18,111 bases of DNA from Cylindrotheca closterium (taxonomy: Eukaryota; Bacillariophyta; Bacillariophyceae; Bacillariales; Bacillariaceae). The notes under the pieces are model-generated. The model was not told the DNA's origin, ran no database searches, and saw only the letters and a program-made list of their open reading frames with translations. The position numbers and the translations under genes were made by a program. Location: assembly GCA_933822405.4 (NCBI GenBank), contig CAKOGP040000113.1, positions 1 through 18,111 on the forward strand. Reading direction: 5' to 3'. Positions 9,286 through 17,680 of this stretch are shown piece after piece. Each line of letters begins with the position of its first letter. Position 1 is the stretch's first letter.

Positions 9286-9930
9286 TTAGTCGGATCTTTC
9301 ATCTACAGTGGCTAGCTTGATAGCTCTGGCCAACTTGGAATTTGGAGCCTTGATAACTCGTGCAACCTTTGTCGGGACAGCCTTGATAGATCCAGCAATC
9401 TTGGCATAAAGCTCATCCTTCGATGGTAGATTTCCAATAGCTTGGACACCTTTGTCATCATAGTATACCCCCTCGACTACACCTCCGAAAATTCCATGTG
9501 ATTCAATCTTTCCGCTCTCCTTGACGAAAGACTTCCAGGCCTTGATGGTCCCTCCGATGTCTTCTTCGATGAAAAACCACATGTTAGGTCCGGTCAACAT
9601 CGACGTAGCAGCTTCATATTCTGTTCCTGCAACAGCACGAGTCATGATTGTGTTCTTGACGACAGAAACAACACTTCCTTCTGGCAGAGAACGACGAAGC
9701 TGCTGTGCTTCTGCGACTGTGATGGATTTCGCAGGGACAGCAAAAATCATGTCGGAGGACTCCAACAGCTCTTCTACTCTAGCAACCTTGTCCTTCTTTC
9801 CGTCAAGAGATGTGGCAAACCCAGATGCTCCTCCGAAGAGAGCGGTCTCGTGTGCTCTAGGGACAGCTTGTTGTTGTCCTACGAACGCTGATGCAGTGCC
9901 TAGCGATAGGAGAAGAAGGAAAGAACGCAT
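9286..9930 (-). CDS. RPL10: Plastid 50S ribosomal protein L10, nucleus-encoded
   Basis: The single exon encodes 214 residues. The N-terminus has a hydrophobic signal peptide (MRSFLLLLSLGTASA) followed by a phenylalanine at 16, matching the ASAF cleavage motif used for import into complex red-lineage plastids. Residues from about 17 to 35 would be the transit peptide. The mature part has bacterial L10 features: KDKVARVEELLESSDMIFAV, an SVVKNTIMTRA segment, LTGPNMWFFIEED and KIESHGIFGGVVEG. L10 anchors the L7/L12 stalk on the large subunit and helps recruit translation factors; this copy would act in the plastid stroma. Only 111 bp separate its stop from the GnT I stop. The start ATG is the first in the frame and fits the leader. 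Confidence 0.92.
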   Translation of the reverse strand: MRSFLLLLSLGTASAFVGQQQAVPRAHETALFGGASGFATSLDGKKDKVARVEELLESSDMIFAVPAKSITVAEAQQLRRSLPEGSVVSVVKNTIMTRAVAGTEYEAATSMLTGPNMWFFIEEDIGGTIKAWKSFVKESGKIESHGIFGGVVEGVYYDDKGVQAIGNLPSKDELYAKIAGSIKAVPTKVARVIKAPNSKLARAIKLATVDERSD

Positions 9931-10370
9931 TTCTAAGATATATGTGAGCCGATGGGGGTTTCTTCTGTATTGGGTGATGGCGCAGTGTGAGAGGCTGTGA
10001 AGAACCGTTTCCCGGGGATGTTCATACAGCTACTGGTACCCACCCGTACCGTACTATCAGCCTTCACTTGATTTTCACTGATGGCTGACGCACGAGGAAA
10101 CATCAGTAATCAGTACCAGGGACGGCCGGGAAAATCAATATTTACTCTTAAGAATTGTATGCTAAATTTCTATTTCCCGGCCGTTCCAGTACCAGTACCA
10201 GGTACTGTGGACACGAAACAGACGTGAAATCGATGAAGAATGATGGGTGTGAAGAACATACCTGCCGGTACAGACATACAGCCAGACGATACGCATTTAT
10301 GATTAATTCGATCATGTTAGGATCGAACAATAATAAGCAACCACAATATTGTAACGAAACAACGATACCA
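9931..10370. promoter_or_regulatory. Divergent intergenic region between plastid L10 and RBBP5, with a foldback repeat
   Basis: This 440-bp region lies between two divergent genes and should hold both promoters. It contains a 12-bp perfect inverted repeat (10122-10133 and 10173-10184) with a 39-bp loop, flanked by CAGTACCAG-type words, and a GTACC-rich stretch near 10030-10050. The RBBP5 frame is open back to an ATG at 10155 inside the loop of that repeat, but the conserved protein start is at 10371. Confidence 0.45.
10122..10184. repeat. Inverted repeat (possible foldback or MITE-like element)
   Basis: The left arm ACGGCCGGGAAA at 10122-10133 is the exact reverse complement of the right arm TTTCCCGGCCGT at 10173-10184. 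Flanks extend the symmetry imperfectly with GTACCAG/CTGGTAC words on both sides. A transcript through it could form a GC-rich hairpin. Confidence 0.6.
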
Positions 10371-12065
10371 ATGAACTTGGAATTGCTTGATCCATTTCGC
10401 CGACAGATACCCGATCGAGTGGATGCAACCCTTAACCTTCCTGATGATCTTGATTCTCGTCTGAAGAAAGAACTCAACGAAGGAGATGGGGAGGACCAAA
10501 TGTATGCGACTCATGTGGCTTTCAACCGACGCGGGGCATACATAGCCGTGGGATATGGCAATGACATGATCGGGGTCTTTGATGTTTTGAGTAGAACTTT
10601 AAGCGGTTTTTATCGCAACAGTAATCACGAAGCTTTGATGGCTTTGCCTTCTAAGAGCACTCCCATTAAAAAGGGACTAAACTTTGTGTCTTGGTCACGA
10701 CGATCGAGAACAATCGTTTCAGGTTCCTCAGGAGACACTGAGATTCACATTATTGACACAACCCACCCCCTTGGACCGGGAGAGTGCTGTGTGGGGATCG
10801 TAACAGATGAAAAAAAAGAAAAAATCGATGACGGGGATCAAAATGATACAACAACGCCAGAAACAAGTTCCCAAAATCGCACTTCCTCGTCATTTGCTAG
10901 AAGAAAGAAGCTGGAAGATCACCACACAAAAACGAGATATCTGAGTGTCGCCGTTGTTGAAAATAATGGAATATCAATAGGGGAGACTGGCGACAAGGTC
11001 GTGGAAAAGCCTCATGTCTCAGTGACTGCTTCGTCAAACAAGAGGTACCCATCGCTTGCATTCGCACTCCCCTTGCCGATCGGAGGTTTTTTGCAAGCCC
11101 ATCCCAGACTTACAAGTGCCGGACTTGCAGTTTTGAATGATGGCTCAATAGTTGCCTTCTGGGTCCCATCTACTGGATGGGAAGATTATGGGGATGATGA
11201 CCAAGCACCTTCCGTGAAGGTGGCAACAATTTTTAGAGACGAATCCCATTTCATCACTTACGCAGTAGTTGATCCACAAGGGGAAAAAATGTATGCTGGG
11301 ACGAAGGAAGGGAAGATTATTGGATTCGATGCAAGCGCTGTTTTCGATCAATTTGAGGTTGCTTCTTCGGTATCCAACTTGACCGTAGGGTTCGTCGTCA
11401 GCGTACCAGGTCGGTCGTCAGTTTGGGGTCTTGTGATAAGTCGCAATGGTCAAAAACTTTTAATCAACAGTGCGGACGGCGCACTTCGGTTATACAAAAC
11501 CACAGACTGCTGGGCAACGCCAGAAGTCGTCGACAAGCCTTTTATGGTGTTTCAAGATGTGGTCTCAAAAGCAAAGTTTGCGTCCTGCGATCTGTCAGGG
11601 GACTCTGAATTTGTTGTTGGAGGAGCAAATGGAGGTGACAACAAATATGAGTTGTACATATGGAACACCTCTACCGGTGAACTAATGGACAAGCTGACTG
11701 GAGCCACAGTCGATCTTCTTGATGTTTCTTGGCATCCAACACGGTCATTCATAGCAGTCGCAACTTCGGATGGGGTTGTGGATGTATGGGGACCAAGAAT
11801 CAACTGGACTGCATTCGCTCCTGACTTCCAGGCTTTGCCACACAATGTCGAGTACGTCGAGTGTGAAGATGAATTTGACGTTGTAGAAGGTAGTATCGAC
11901 GAAGCCAACGAGAGAGCGGAAAGCTGTAGCCAGGCAACCGACGACGTTGACATATTAACCATTGAGCCTGTTCCTGTCTTTGCGTCTGATTCCGAAGATG
12001 AAAGCGATGTATTCGCTTTTGAAACAAAAGTAACAAGGATTCTTGGTGGAATAGCGACATCATGA
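10371..12065 (+). CDS. RBBP5: RBBP5/Swd1-type WD40 subunit of the COMPASS (MLL/SET1) H3K4 methyltransferase complex
   Basis: This is a single exon of 564 residues. The start at 10371 gives MNLELLDPF, closely matching the conserved RBBP5 N-terminus; the frame is open for 72 codons further upstream (to an ATG at 10155) but that part has no family resemblance. WD40 blades follow: YIAVGYGNDMIGVFD, FVSWSRRSRTIVSGSSGD, and near the end YELYIWNTSTGELM and DVSWHPTRSFIAVATSDGVVDVWG. After the propeller comes NWTAFAPDF...NVEYVECEDEFDVVE (about 478-506), the activation segment and ASH2L-binding region in the family, then DDVDILTIEPV (from 524), the WDR5-binding motif. Blade 3 or 4 carries a charged insertion (about residues 145-220) not seen in animal proteins as I recall them. 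The tail after the WDR5 motif is short. RBBP5 scaffolds WDR5, ASH2L and a SET1-family enzyme in the nucleus. Confidence 0.9.
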   Translation: MNLELLDPFRRQIPDRVDATLNLPDDLDSRLKKELNEGDGEDQMYATHVAFNRRGAYIAVGYGNDMIGVFDVLSRTLSGFYRNSNHEALMALPSKSTPIKKGLNFVSWSRRSRTIVSGSSGDTEIHIIDTTHPLGPGECCVGIVTDEKKEKIDDGDQNDTTTPETSSQNRTSSSFARRKKLEDHHTKTRYLSVAVVENNGISIGETGDKVVEKPHVSVTASSNKRYPSLAFALPLPIGGFLQAHPRLTSAGLAVLNDGSIVAFWVPSTGWEDYGDDDQAPSVKVATIFRDESHFITYAVVDPQGEKMYAGTKEGKIIGFDASAVFDQFEVASSVSNLTVGFVVSVPGRSSVWGLVISRNGQKLLINSADGALRLYKTTDCWATPEVVDKPFMVFQDVVSKAKFASCDLSGDSEFVVGGANGGDNKYELYIWNTSTGELMDKLTGATVDLLDVSWHPTRSFIAVATSDGVVDVWGPRINWTAFAPDFQALPHNVEYVECEDEFDVVEGSIDEANERAESCSQATDDVDILTIEPVPVFASDSEDESDVFAFETKVTRILGGIATS

Positions 12066-12692
12066 AATACGTCCTACTCTAAAGTAGAACTTGCTAGTGT
12101 TGTGCTTGGTCAATTATGTAGCGAGTGTACACGGTTGGGAAAAATACTATGACATGTGGAGGGACGTTGGCAGAGGTCATCGAATCGAAAAGGTCGTGTC
12201 CACTAGAATAGAAGGTTCATTGTAGTGTGGCCAGATTGTTTTGTTGCCCACGAGCGAATCTTCATACCAAATCATGTAATAGGCGTAAGAGATTGGCTTC
12301 GTGTACAGTCAAACGGGTAACTTTGTCAGGGTAACTTTCGTCACATTCAAAAGATTCTCGTCGTATCACACTGTCTCAGAGGAATCACCATCATCGTCCA
12401 CACAAGTTTGAATATTATTTTGCCGACCAAGGTAAAAACAGGAGAAAGGATAACATGTGGGTTGATCGTACACATGTCGTTGAGAAAACAAGAACCCGGC
12501 AATGAGTGTTCCTTGCTTCTTTACTGCAACCGTTGGTTTTACGACAATGATTCTTCCCCCCGACAACAGGGTTGGATTCGAGGAAAAGCCCATTTTTTGA
12601 ATTTCTGCCAGTAGGAAAGGTACATACGCCATAAAAACCTAAAGTCGACGCTTCCATTTTAAACTGATTGGAGTCAACGACCTTGAAAGACA
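12066..12692. other. Intergenic region between RBBP5 and RanGAP genes
   Basis: This 627-bp gap follows the RBBP5 stop and precedes the RanGAP-like start on the same strand. The only open frames of note are on the minus strand: 88 codons from an ATG at 12632 to 12366, with some protein-like composition (NPTLLSGGRIIVVKPTVAV) but no recognisable domain and no support for expression. I treat it as untranslated and promoter sequence, with a small unknown gene as a weak alternative. Confidence 0.35.
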
Positions 12693-14107
12693 ATGAAGAT
12701 AGTACTCTATGTTGGCGGAAACAGAACTGCAGTTGAGATGGACGAGGCTAATATCATAGATGCAAGGTTCAAGCGAGAGGCTTCAGAAAAGACGATTTAC
12801 AAAGTCGACCTAAGTTGCCGGCAATGGAAAAGGGAAAGCCTAGACATCATTGCACCTTATTTGAAATCCCAGTCGAAATCAGTTAGATTCGTAAATTTGG
12901 CAGATGTAATCGCTGGATTGATGACCGATGAAGGTCTAGGAGTCACGCAACTTTTGGCTGAAACCTTCGAGTCTTCTGACCTATTCGAAATCGATCTTTC
13001 GGACAACGCTATGGGTAAGCTTTGTTCTTGCGGCTTTGTTTTCATCCACACTTCCACCGCTTCGGATCATCAATCTAACAAAAAAATGATAACGAATTTC
13101 AGGTCCGAGAGGACTTGTCCGCTCAGAGGCATTTTTCGCCAACTCATCGCTCCAAAACTTGTACCTATCTAACTGTGGTTTGAGTGCCGAGAGCATGAAC
13201 CTCTTGAATGATTATTTCACTAGGGACAATGAGCGAATGTACAAATCTCTTAAGGAGCTAGTTCTTGATAAAAATATGATTGGTGAGGCAGGAGCCCGAA
13301 CTGTTGGAGAATTCCTTCCACGACTTGAAAATTTGGAATACTTCTCTTTCAATGGATGTCGCCCAAACACGGAAGGCACCAAATTCTTGTGCGATGGGCT
13401 GATGGAGCTGACCGTGAAAACAAACTGTGTTTTGCGCCGTATAGAAATGGAAGACTGTACTTTTGGTTCAGGAGAGGAAGATACCGACCCAATTATTTCC
13501 TTCTGCAGTGCAATTGCGAAGTGCTCGCGGCTTCAGCGCCTCAACATCAATGAAGGGTCGCTAGAAATATATGGGATCAAACGGCTTGTTTCCGCTTTGA
13601 AGGAAGCTAAAGCGCGGCTAACTCATCTCTCGCTAGGTACGTACGCACATATGCCAGAACTAAGCCGATTGCTTTCGAACACTAACTCGTAACACATACA
13701 TAGGTGGAACTGGGGAATACCAGGCAGAAGGAGCTGCCGTTCTGGCAGAATACCTGCACGACCTCTCCTCATCCTTGATCCATCTGAATTTGGATTTCAA
13801 TGAATTGGGTGATGATGGCGTTGCAGTGCTTGTTGAAGCGTTCGCTGCTTCACGCAATGTTCTTGAGGTTCTTAGTCTAAATGGAAATGAAATTGAGAGT
13901 GTTGGAGCAAAAGCTCTCGTCAGGACAGACTTCCCAAATCTGAAGCGACTCAGTCTGGATGATAACATGGACATAGCGAAAGACCACCTAAAGTCAAAGT
14001 ATGGGCCAATTGCAGTATTTGGGGACAATGATGACGAAGAAAGTGAAGCAGAACCCGACAGTGATATGGATACATTGCTGCTGCAGTTTGCCGCAGCCAA
14101 ACTTTAG
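12693..14107 (+). CDS. RANGAP1: Ran GTPase-activating protein-like leucine-rich-repeat protein
   Basis: Exons 12693-13014, 13103-13636 and 13704-14107 give 419 residues; introns are 88 and 67 nt and both interrupt glycine codons in phase 1. RanGAP stimulates GTP hydrolysis by Ran in the cytosol and so sets the direction of nuclear transport. The repeats follow the RanGAP subtype of LRR: FEIDLSDNAMGPRGL (98-112), LQNLYLSNCGLSAESM, LKELVLDKNMIGEAGA, HLSLGGTGEY and VLSLNGNEIESVGA. The C-terminus is acidic (GDNDDEESEAEPDSD), as in the family. The conserved asparagine maps to N131 (LSNCG). At the loop where yeast Rna1p and plant proteins have a functional arginine (G-R-x-x-D-E), this protein has GLMTDE (L76). 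No WPP or SUMO-targeting domain is seen. It could be a divergent or inactive RanGAP. Confidence 0.8.
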
Positions 14108-14353
14108 AAAGTATCTCATCTACTGGAAACTCGACCAAGCTACTGTAGTTATGATTCTAAAGCCCCAGCTGGGACGTATTTTGAAAACCACTGTGCTGTA
14201 CTGTGAATGTATGTGAAAAAGGGCATTCGAACTAGTCGACGCTATAATATCTCAGATTTCGTTTCATTTTCATTCGATACTACTTCTCTCAATACGAACC
14301 GCGGGATTAAGAGGAGCCATTGGATACAATTGCACGACCGCTCTCGAATTGGA

Positions 14354-15604
14354 ATGTCAGGGATCATCGTCGCTGGGGTTGAAGCAGGAGGAACAACATT
14401 TGTGGTATGCACTGCTGAAGTTTCGACCAATGCCAAACCAAGAATATTACATCGGAGAGCAATTGATTCCTCTCACTCAATCCCAAAAGATACCATCCAA
14501 CAGTGCACAGAATTTTTCGAAGACTTGAAACCTCAAGGCGGTAGGTCAATATCCTACACTGTACTCTGGTCTATTCGTTCTGTAACAACAAACTTCTGCC
14601 TTGGTTTTGTATTGTAAAACGTTATTTTAGGCTATTACGCACTCGGAATCGCCTCGTTTGGTCCTATTGGCTTGAAGGAGAATGACGAATACTACGGTTG
14701 CATCTTGCCGGGGTCGCCGAAAGCTGCATGGAGGAATGTTAACCTTCTGGCACCATTCATAAAAGCTTGCAAAGGAACAAGAAATCTGGCGGTGAAGATT
14801 GAAACGGACGTCAATGCCCCAGCCTTTGCTGAGTACCTCGAAATGAAGGATATCTTGTCTTCAGTGGCATATGTGACCGTTGGTACTGGCGTTGGCGTTG
14901 GTTTGGTAGTGAATGGGTCAACTGTGCATGGTTGGATGCATCCAGAAGGGGGACATGTGCCTATCCAGCCGCTACCGGGAGACATGTTCAAAGGATACAC
15001 CTGGGGTGGTAAGTATCGAACCCTAGACACTCGCCCTGAAAACAATAACTAACTTGCAGATTTAGAGAAATCACCTTTTAACGGACGCAACACGGTGGAG
15101 GGAATAAGCTCGTCTGTCGCACTCACTGAACGGCTGGAAATGATTACTGGCGAGCGGAATCTGTCTCGAGCATCTCTTGTATCCCTTGATGACGACCATG
15201 AGGTCTGGGATCACGCCGCAAATGCACTCGCAAATCTTGCATCTACCTTAATACTGACAACATCTGTTGAAAAAATCGTGTTTGGTGGTGGTGTAATGAA
15301 TCGAAAATGCCTTTTGGCAAAGATTCGAGAACGGACCGTGCAACTCTTGAACGGCTACCTCGATTTACCAGACTTGTCCACGTTCATCACCGCAAGTAGT
15401 TATGGATCAGATGTCGGCCTGATTTCCACAGTTATGTTGGCGCAACAAGCGTACTATAGTAGTCTTACCAACGCTGAGGACAAAGACAAAAACGGAGGCA
15501 GGTTAATGCCATATCAAAAGGGGTTTCTTCATGGCTCATTGATGGGCGTTTTCATAACTGTGGCAGGCGCTCTTTTCATACATAGTTTCCCAAAAAGATA
15601 CTAA
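14354..15604 (+). CDS. ROK-family sugar kinase (fructokinase-like) with C-terminal membrane segment
   Basis: Exons 14354-14540, 14631-15008 and 15060-15604 give 369 residues; introns are 90 and 51 nt. ROK kinases phosphorylate sugars such as fructose or glucose with ATP. Visible motifs: phosphate loop GVEAGGTTFVV (8-18), ALGIASFGPIGL (66-77), the catalytic aspartate D122 in ETDVNAPAFAE, YVTVGTGVGVGLVVNG (143-158), HPEGGH (166-171), FNGRNTVEG (195-203) and FGGGVMNR near the C-terminal domain. The arrangement is closest to bacterial fructokinase-type ROK proteins. The cysteine/histidine zinc cluster expected just before the VEG motif is absent. Residues about 346-365 form a hydrophobic helix (LMGVFITVAGALFIHSF) ending PKRY, which suggests a tail anchor. 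The frame extends upstream to an ATG at 14207; that leader is basic and unconserved-looking, so 14354 is preferred. Confidence 0.82.
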
Positions 15605-16204
15605 CATGATTTCAATGACTATTTATTAGTTTATAACACTCTACGTGTTGGACCTAGGATGGGTACGGTAGGATAATTTTTATTTTAAATCCTTGTACCG
15701 GATCACTGTCATTTGGACCTACAAACGAGGCAATTAGCGAACGAACATGGAAATGAGAATTACACGAATTAAAATAGGTCCTTGGTCCTCTTATATCAAT
15801 TAAAACGGTTTAAATAAAAGCTACTCTGTGCACGTACCATACATATTTTTACCAAGAAAAAAATATTGCTTGGATTTAGAGTACACGTATATAAGTGTAC
15901 AGGGTAGGGTCTGCAAACGGTGCGAAAAGCAGACAACGTGCCGTAAAGGCTAACGACCCGGTAAGAGCGACCCAAATGTTGCCGGCCGGCCACGCGCCTG
16001 CCAGGACTGGTTGATCGGTCCAAGTGGATTGACAGTCGTCTGTCTGACTACTAGCCGACTCCTTTGACTAGCCCTAAGCATTGGCGCCAAAATTGAATTC
16101 GGACTTGGCGCTCCGCAAATCATCCAAGTAACTGGAGTGAAATAAATTTCCTGTGAAACAAGCATACTAGTAGTACTACCTGCCCCCCCCCCATCCTTTT
16201 CAAT
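15605..16204. other. Gene-free AT-rich region
   Basis: No convincing gene in 600 bp. Visible structure: an inverted repeat GTACAC...GTGTAC (15881-15886 and 15895-15900) around a TATA-like GTATATAA, a GGCCGGCC palindrome near 15981-15989, and a run of ten C at 16183-16192. A minus-strand frame at 15950-16294 is serine-rich and unconvincing. Confidence 0.4.
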
Positions 16205-16769
16205 GTCTTTAGAAAATGCGTCAGATCTCACCCAAGAAGAACTGGAAGATGGACTACAAACCAAAGTTGCTGAAGCACAAACATGGTGCGCCAAGCTTCC
16301 CTTTGAAGGCCTTGTAGATTAGGATGGTGAATCTGCTGATTTGTTCTCGTTTGTCACCAACGTCATTGAAACAAGAGCTGCAAAATGTGATCCAAAGCAA
16401 TGGCCACTGACCAAAAAAGGTCTGAAAGATTTGCTTCACCAGTTGAAAGTGATTGGTCTCAAGCACGGAAGCGAATTCGTATATGACCTCTCAAAAGGCT
16501 GGTTGGCTTGTTCTTATAGATCAAAGCCATACCATGGGACAAAACTACACGACTCAGAGCAATATAATGAAAAAGGGGTCCTTCTCCAGTGCCGACACAA
16601 GTCCTACCACCATGATCACTTAAGGACTCGTCCAGATGGCCTAACACAATCCCGAGCTACACATACTTCAAAGGACACTACAGGAGACAAGCTTTGCCCT
16701 TGCCGACTGCAACTGCGTATTCAGGTGTTTGTGTTGGCCTTTGTCATAAGTACTAGCACACCATCATAA
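16204..16769 (+). pseudogene. Interrupted ORF with Cys/His-containing segment, probably transposon-derived
   Basis: From the ATG at 16203-16205 the frame reads MSLENASDLTQEELEDGLQT and onward, meets a single TAG at codon 40 (16319-16321), and then continues in the same frame to a TAA at 16767-16769, about 188 codons in all. The part after the stop has a GLKHGSEF...GWLACSYRSKPY segment, a RTRPDGLTQSRATHTSKD stretch and a CPCRLQLRI motif. This resembles the N-terminal zinc-binding module seen in FAR1/MULE-type transposase proteins, though the likeness is loose. No catalytic transposase core follows. A single substitution, stop readthrough or sequencing error would all explain the interruption. 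Confidence 0.4.
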
Positions 16770-17163
16770 TTGCAAAAGAAATTGTGTGAGCTACCCAAAC
16801 AGCCAAGGACACTACTGGAAACTGTCTAGGCAACTGTCGCCGATCTTTGAAATTCTCTAGGTACAAAGAGTTCATCTACGTTTCATGCAAGGGAGAGAAG
16901 ATCCCAATAGTCATTCAATTCTTCATCACCAAGACCAACTTTTCTCCTTGCCTTTTTTGCTGTCTCTGTTTTGTCCATTTTAGCACCAGCTCCTGCAGTA
17001 CCAAGGCCCAATTCCTGACTCACCTTCTCTGCCCTCCTTCATCTTGCGACTCACATTGATCTCCTAAGTCAAGAACTAAACTAAGAAAGTGTGTACACTC
17101 GAGGAGGCTGCTAAAATGATGATAAAGGGAAGATCAACGGACCGTGGTCAAAGCCTTTAAAGT
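16770..17163. other. Intergenic or decayed sequence with short minus-strand coding-like fragment
   Basis: No complete gene is seen. On the minus strand a frame of about 55 codons between roughly 17045 and 16880 reads VSQELGLGTAGAGAKMDKT, then a lysine/arginine-rich stretch, then GDEELNDYWDLLSLA before a stop. The composition is protein-like but there is no recognisable domain, and both ends are closed by stops. Confidence 0.25.
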
Positions 17164-17680
17164 CCATGCCCATCTGATGAGGAAAAAGTCTGGGCCATGC
17201 AGGAGATCAAGAAGGATCCTGCTCATGCGAGCGCATTCGTTTGGGATCTCCATTCTGAGATTGTGAAGCTGAAGGAAGAAAGTGACACCTTGGAGAAGAA
17301 GGTCAATCCTGTTTCAAAACTGCTTGAAGAGAAAGAAGAAGCCCTGCTGAGTGAAAAGAGCAAATATAAAGCTTTGGATTGGAACAAGAACATGGCAAAA
17401 CGCTCAAACTTGCAGAGCGTGAAATTGTCATGGCCATGCATGAAGAATACAAGACTAATAAGACGATTCTAGCAGAGCAAACAAACAGGGCATCAGGGAC
17501 CCCAAGAACGAAAGGATTGAAGCTCCTTTGCACCAAAGTGAAGCAACCATTGCAGGGTATGAAAAGGCGTTGGGCTTGAAGTCAAATGCTGAGGATTTGA
17601 GACAAGCCAACCAAAGGATCAAGGAGCTGGACCAGTCTGTCAATTCACCTCTTTTGATGCTGACAGAGCGAGAGCATTGA
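17164..17680 (+). pseudogene. Frameshifted coiled-coil protein remnant
   Basis: Three successive frames each encode charged, heptad-like sequence that reads as one protein broken twice. The first (to about 17378) has IVKLKEESDTLEKKV and LLEEKEEALLSEKSKYKALD. The second (about 17379-17500) has KTLKLAEREIVMAMHEEYK. The third (about 17495-17680) has RQANQRIKELDQSV and ends at TGA 17678-17680. No intron-like boundaries explain the shifts. Family unknown; the composition fits a structural or motor-associated coiled coil or a transposon-encoded protein. Confidence 0.4.

Noticed and set aside
9521..10000. Plus-strand 159-codon frame
   Set aside because: It is antisense to plastid L10 and its promoter, with no domain or sensible composition.
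10155..10370. N-terminal extension of RBBP5 from the upstream ATG at 10155
   Set aside because: The 72 extra residues have no family likeness, the ATG lies in the loop of an inverted repeat, and MNLELLDPF at 10371 matches the conserved start.
12366..12632. Minus-strand 88-codon ORF between RBBP5 and RanGAP
   Set aside because: Some protein-like composition but no recognised domain, no clear promoter and no splice partner; too weak to list as a gene.
14207..14353. 49-residue N-terminal extension of the ROK kinase
   Set aside because: It looks like 5' leader sequence; the conserved fold starts a few residues after the ATG at 14354. A targeting peptide cannot be fully excluded.
15950..16294. 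Minus-strand 114-codon frame
   Set aside because: Low-complexity serine-rich start and no domain; overlaps the poly-C run and the start of the opposite-strand remnant.
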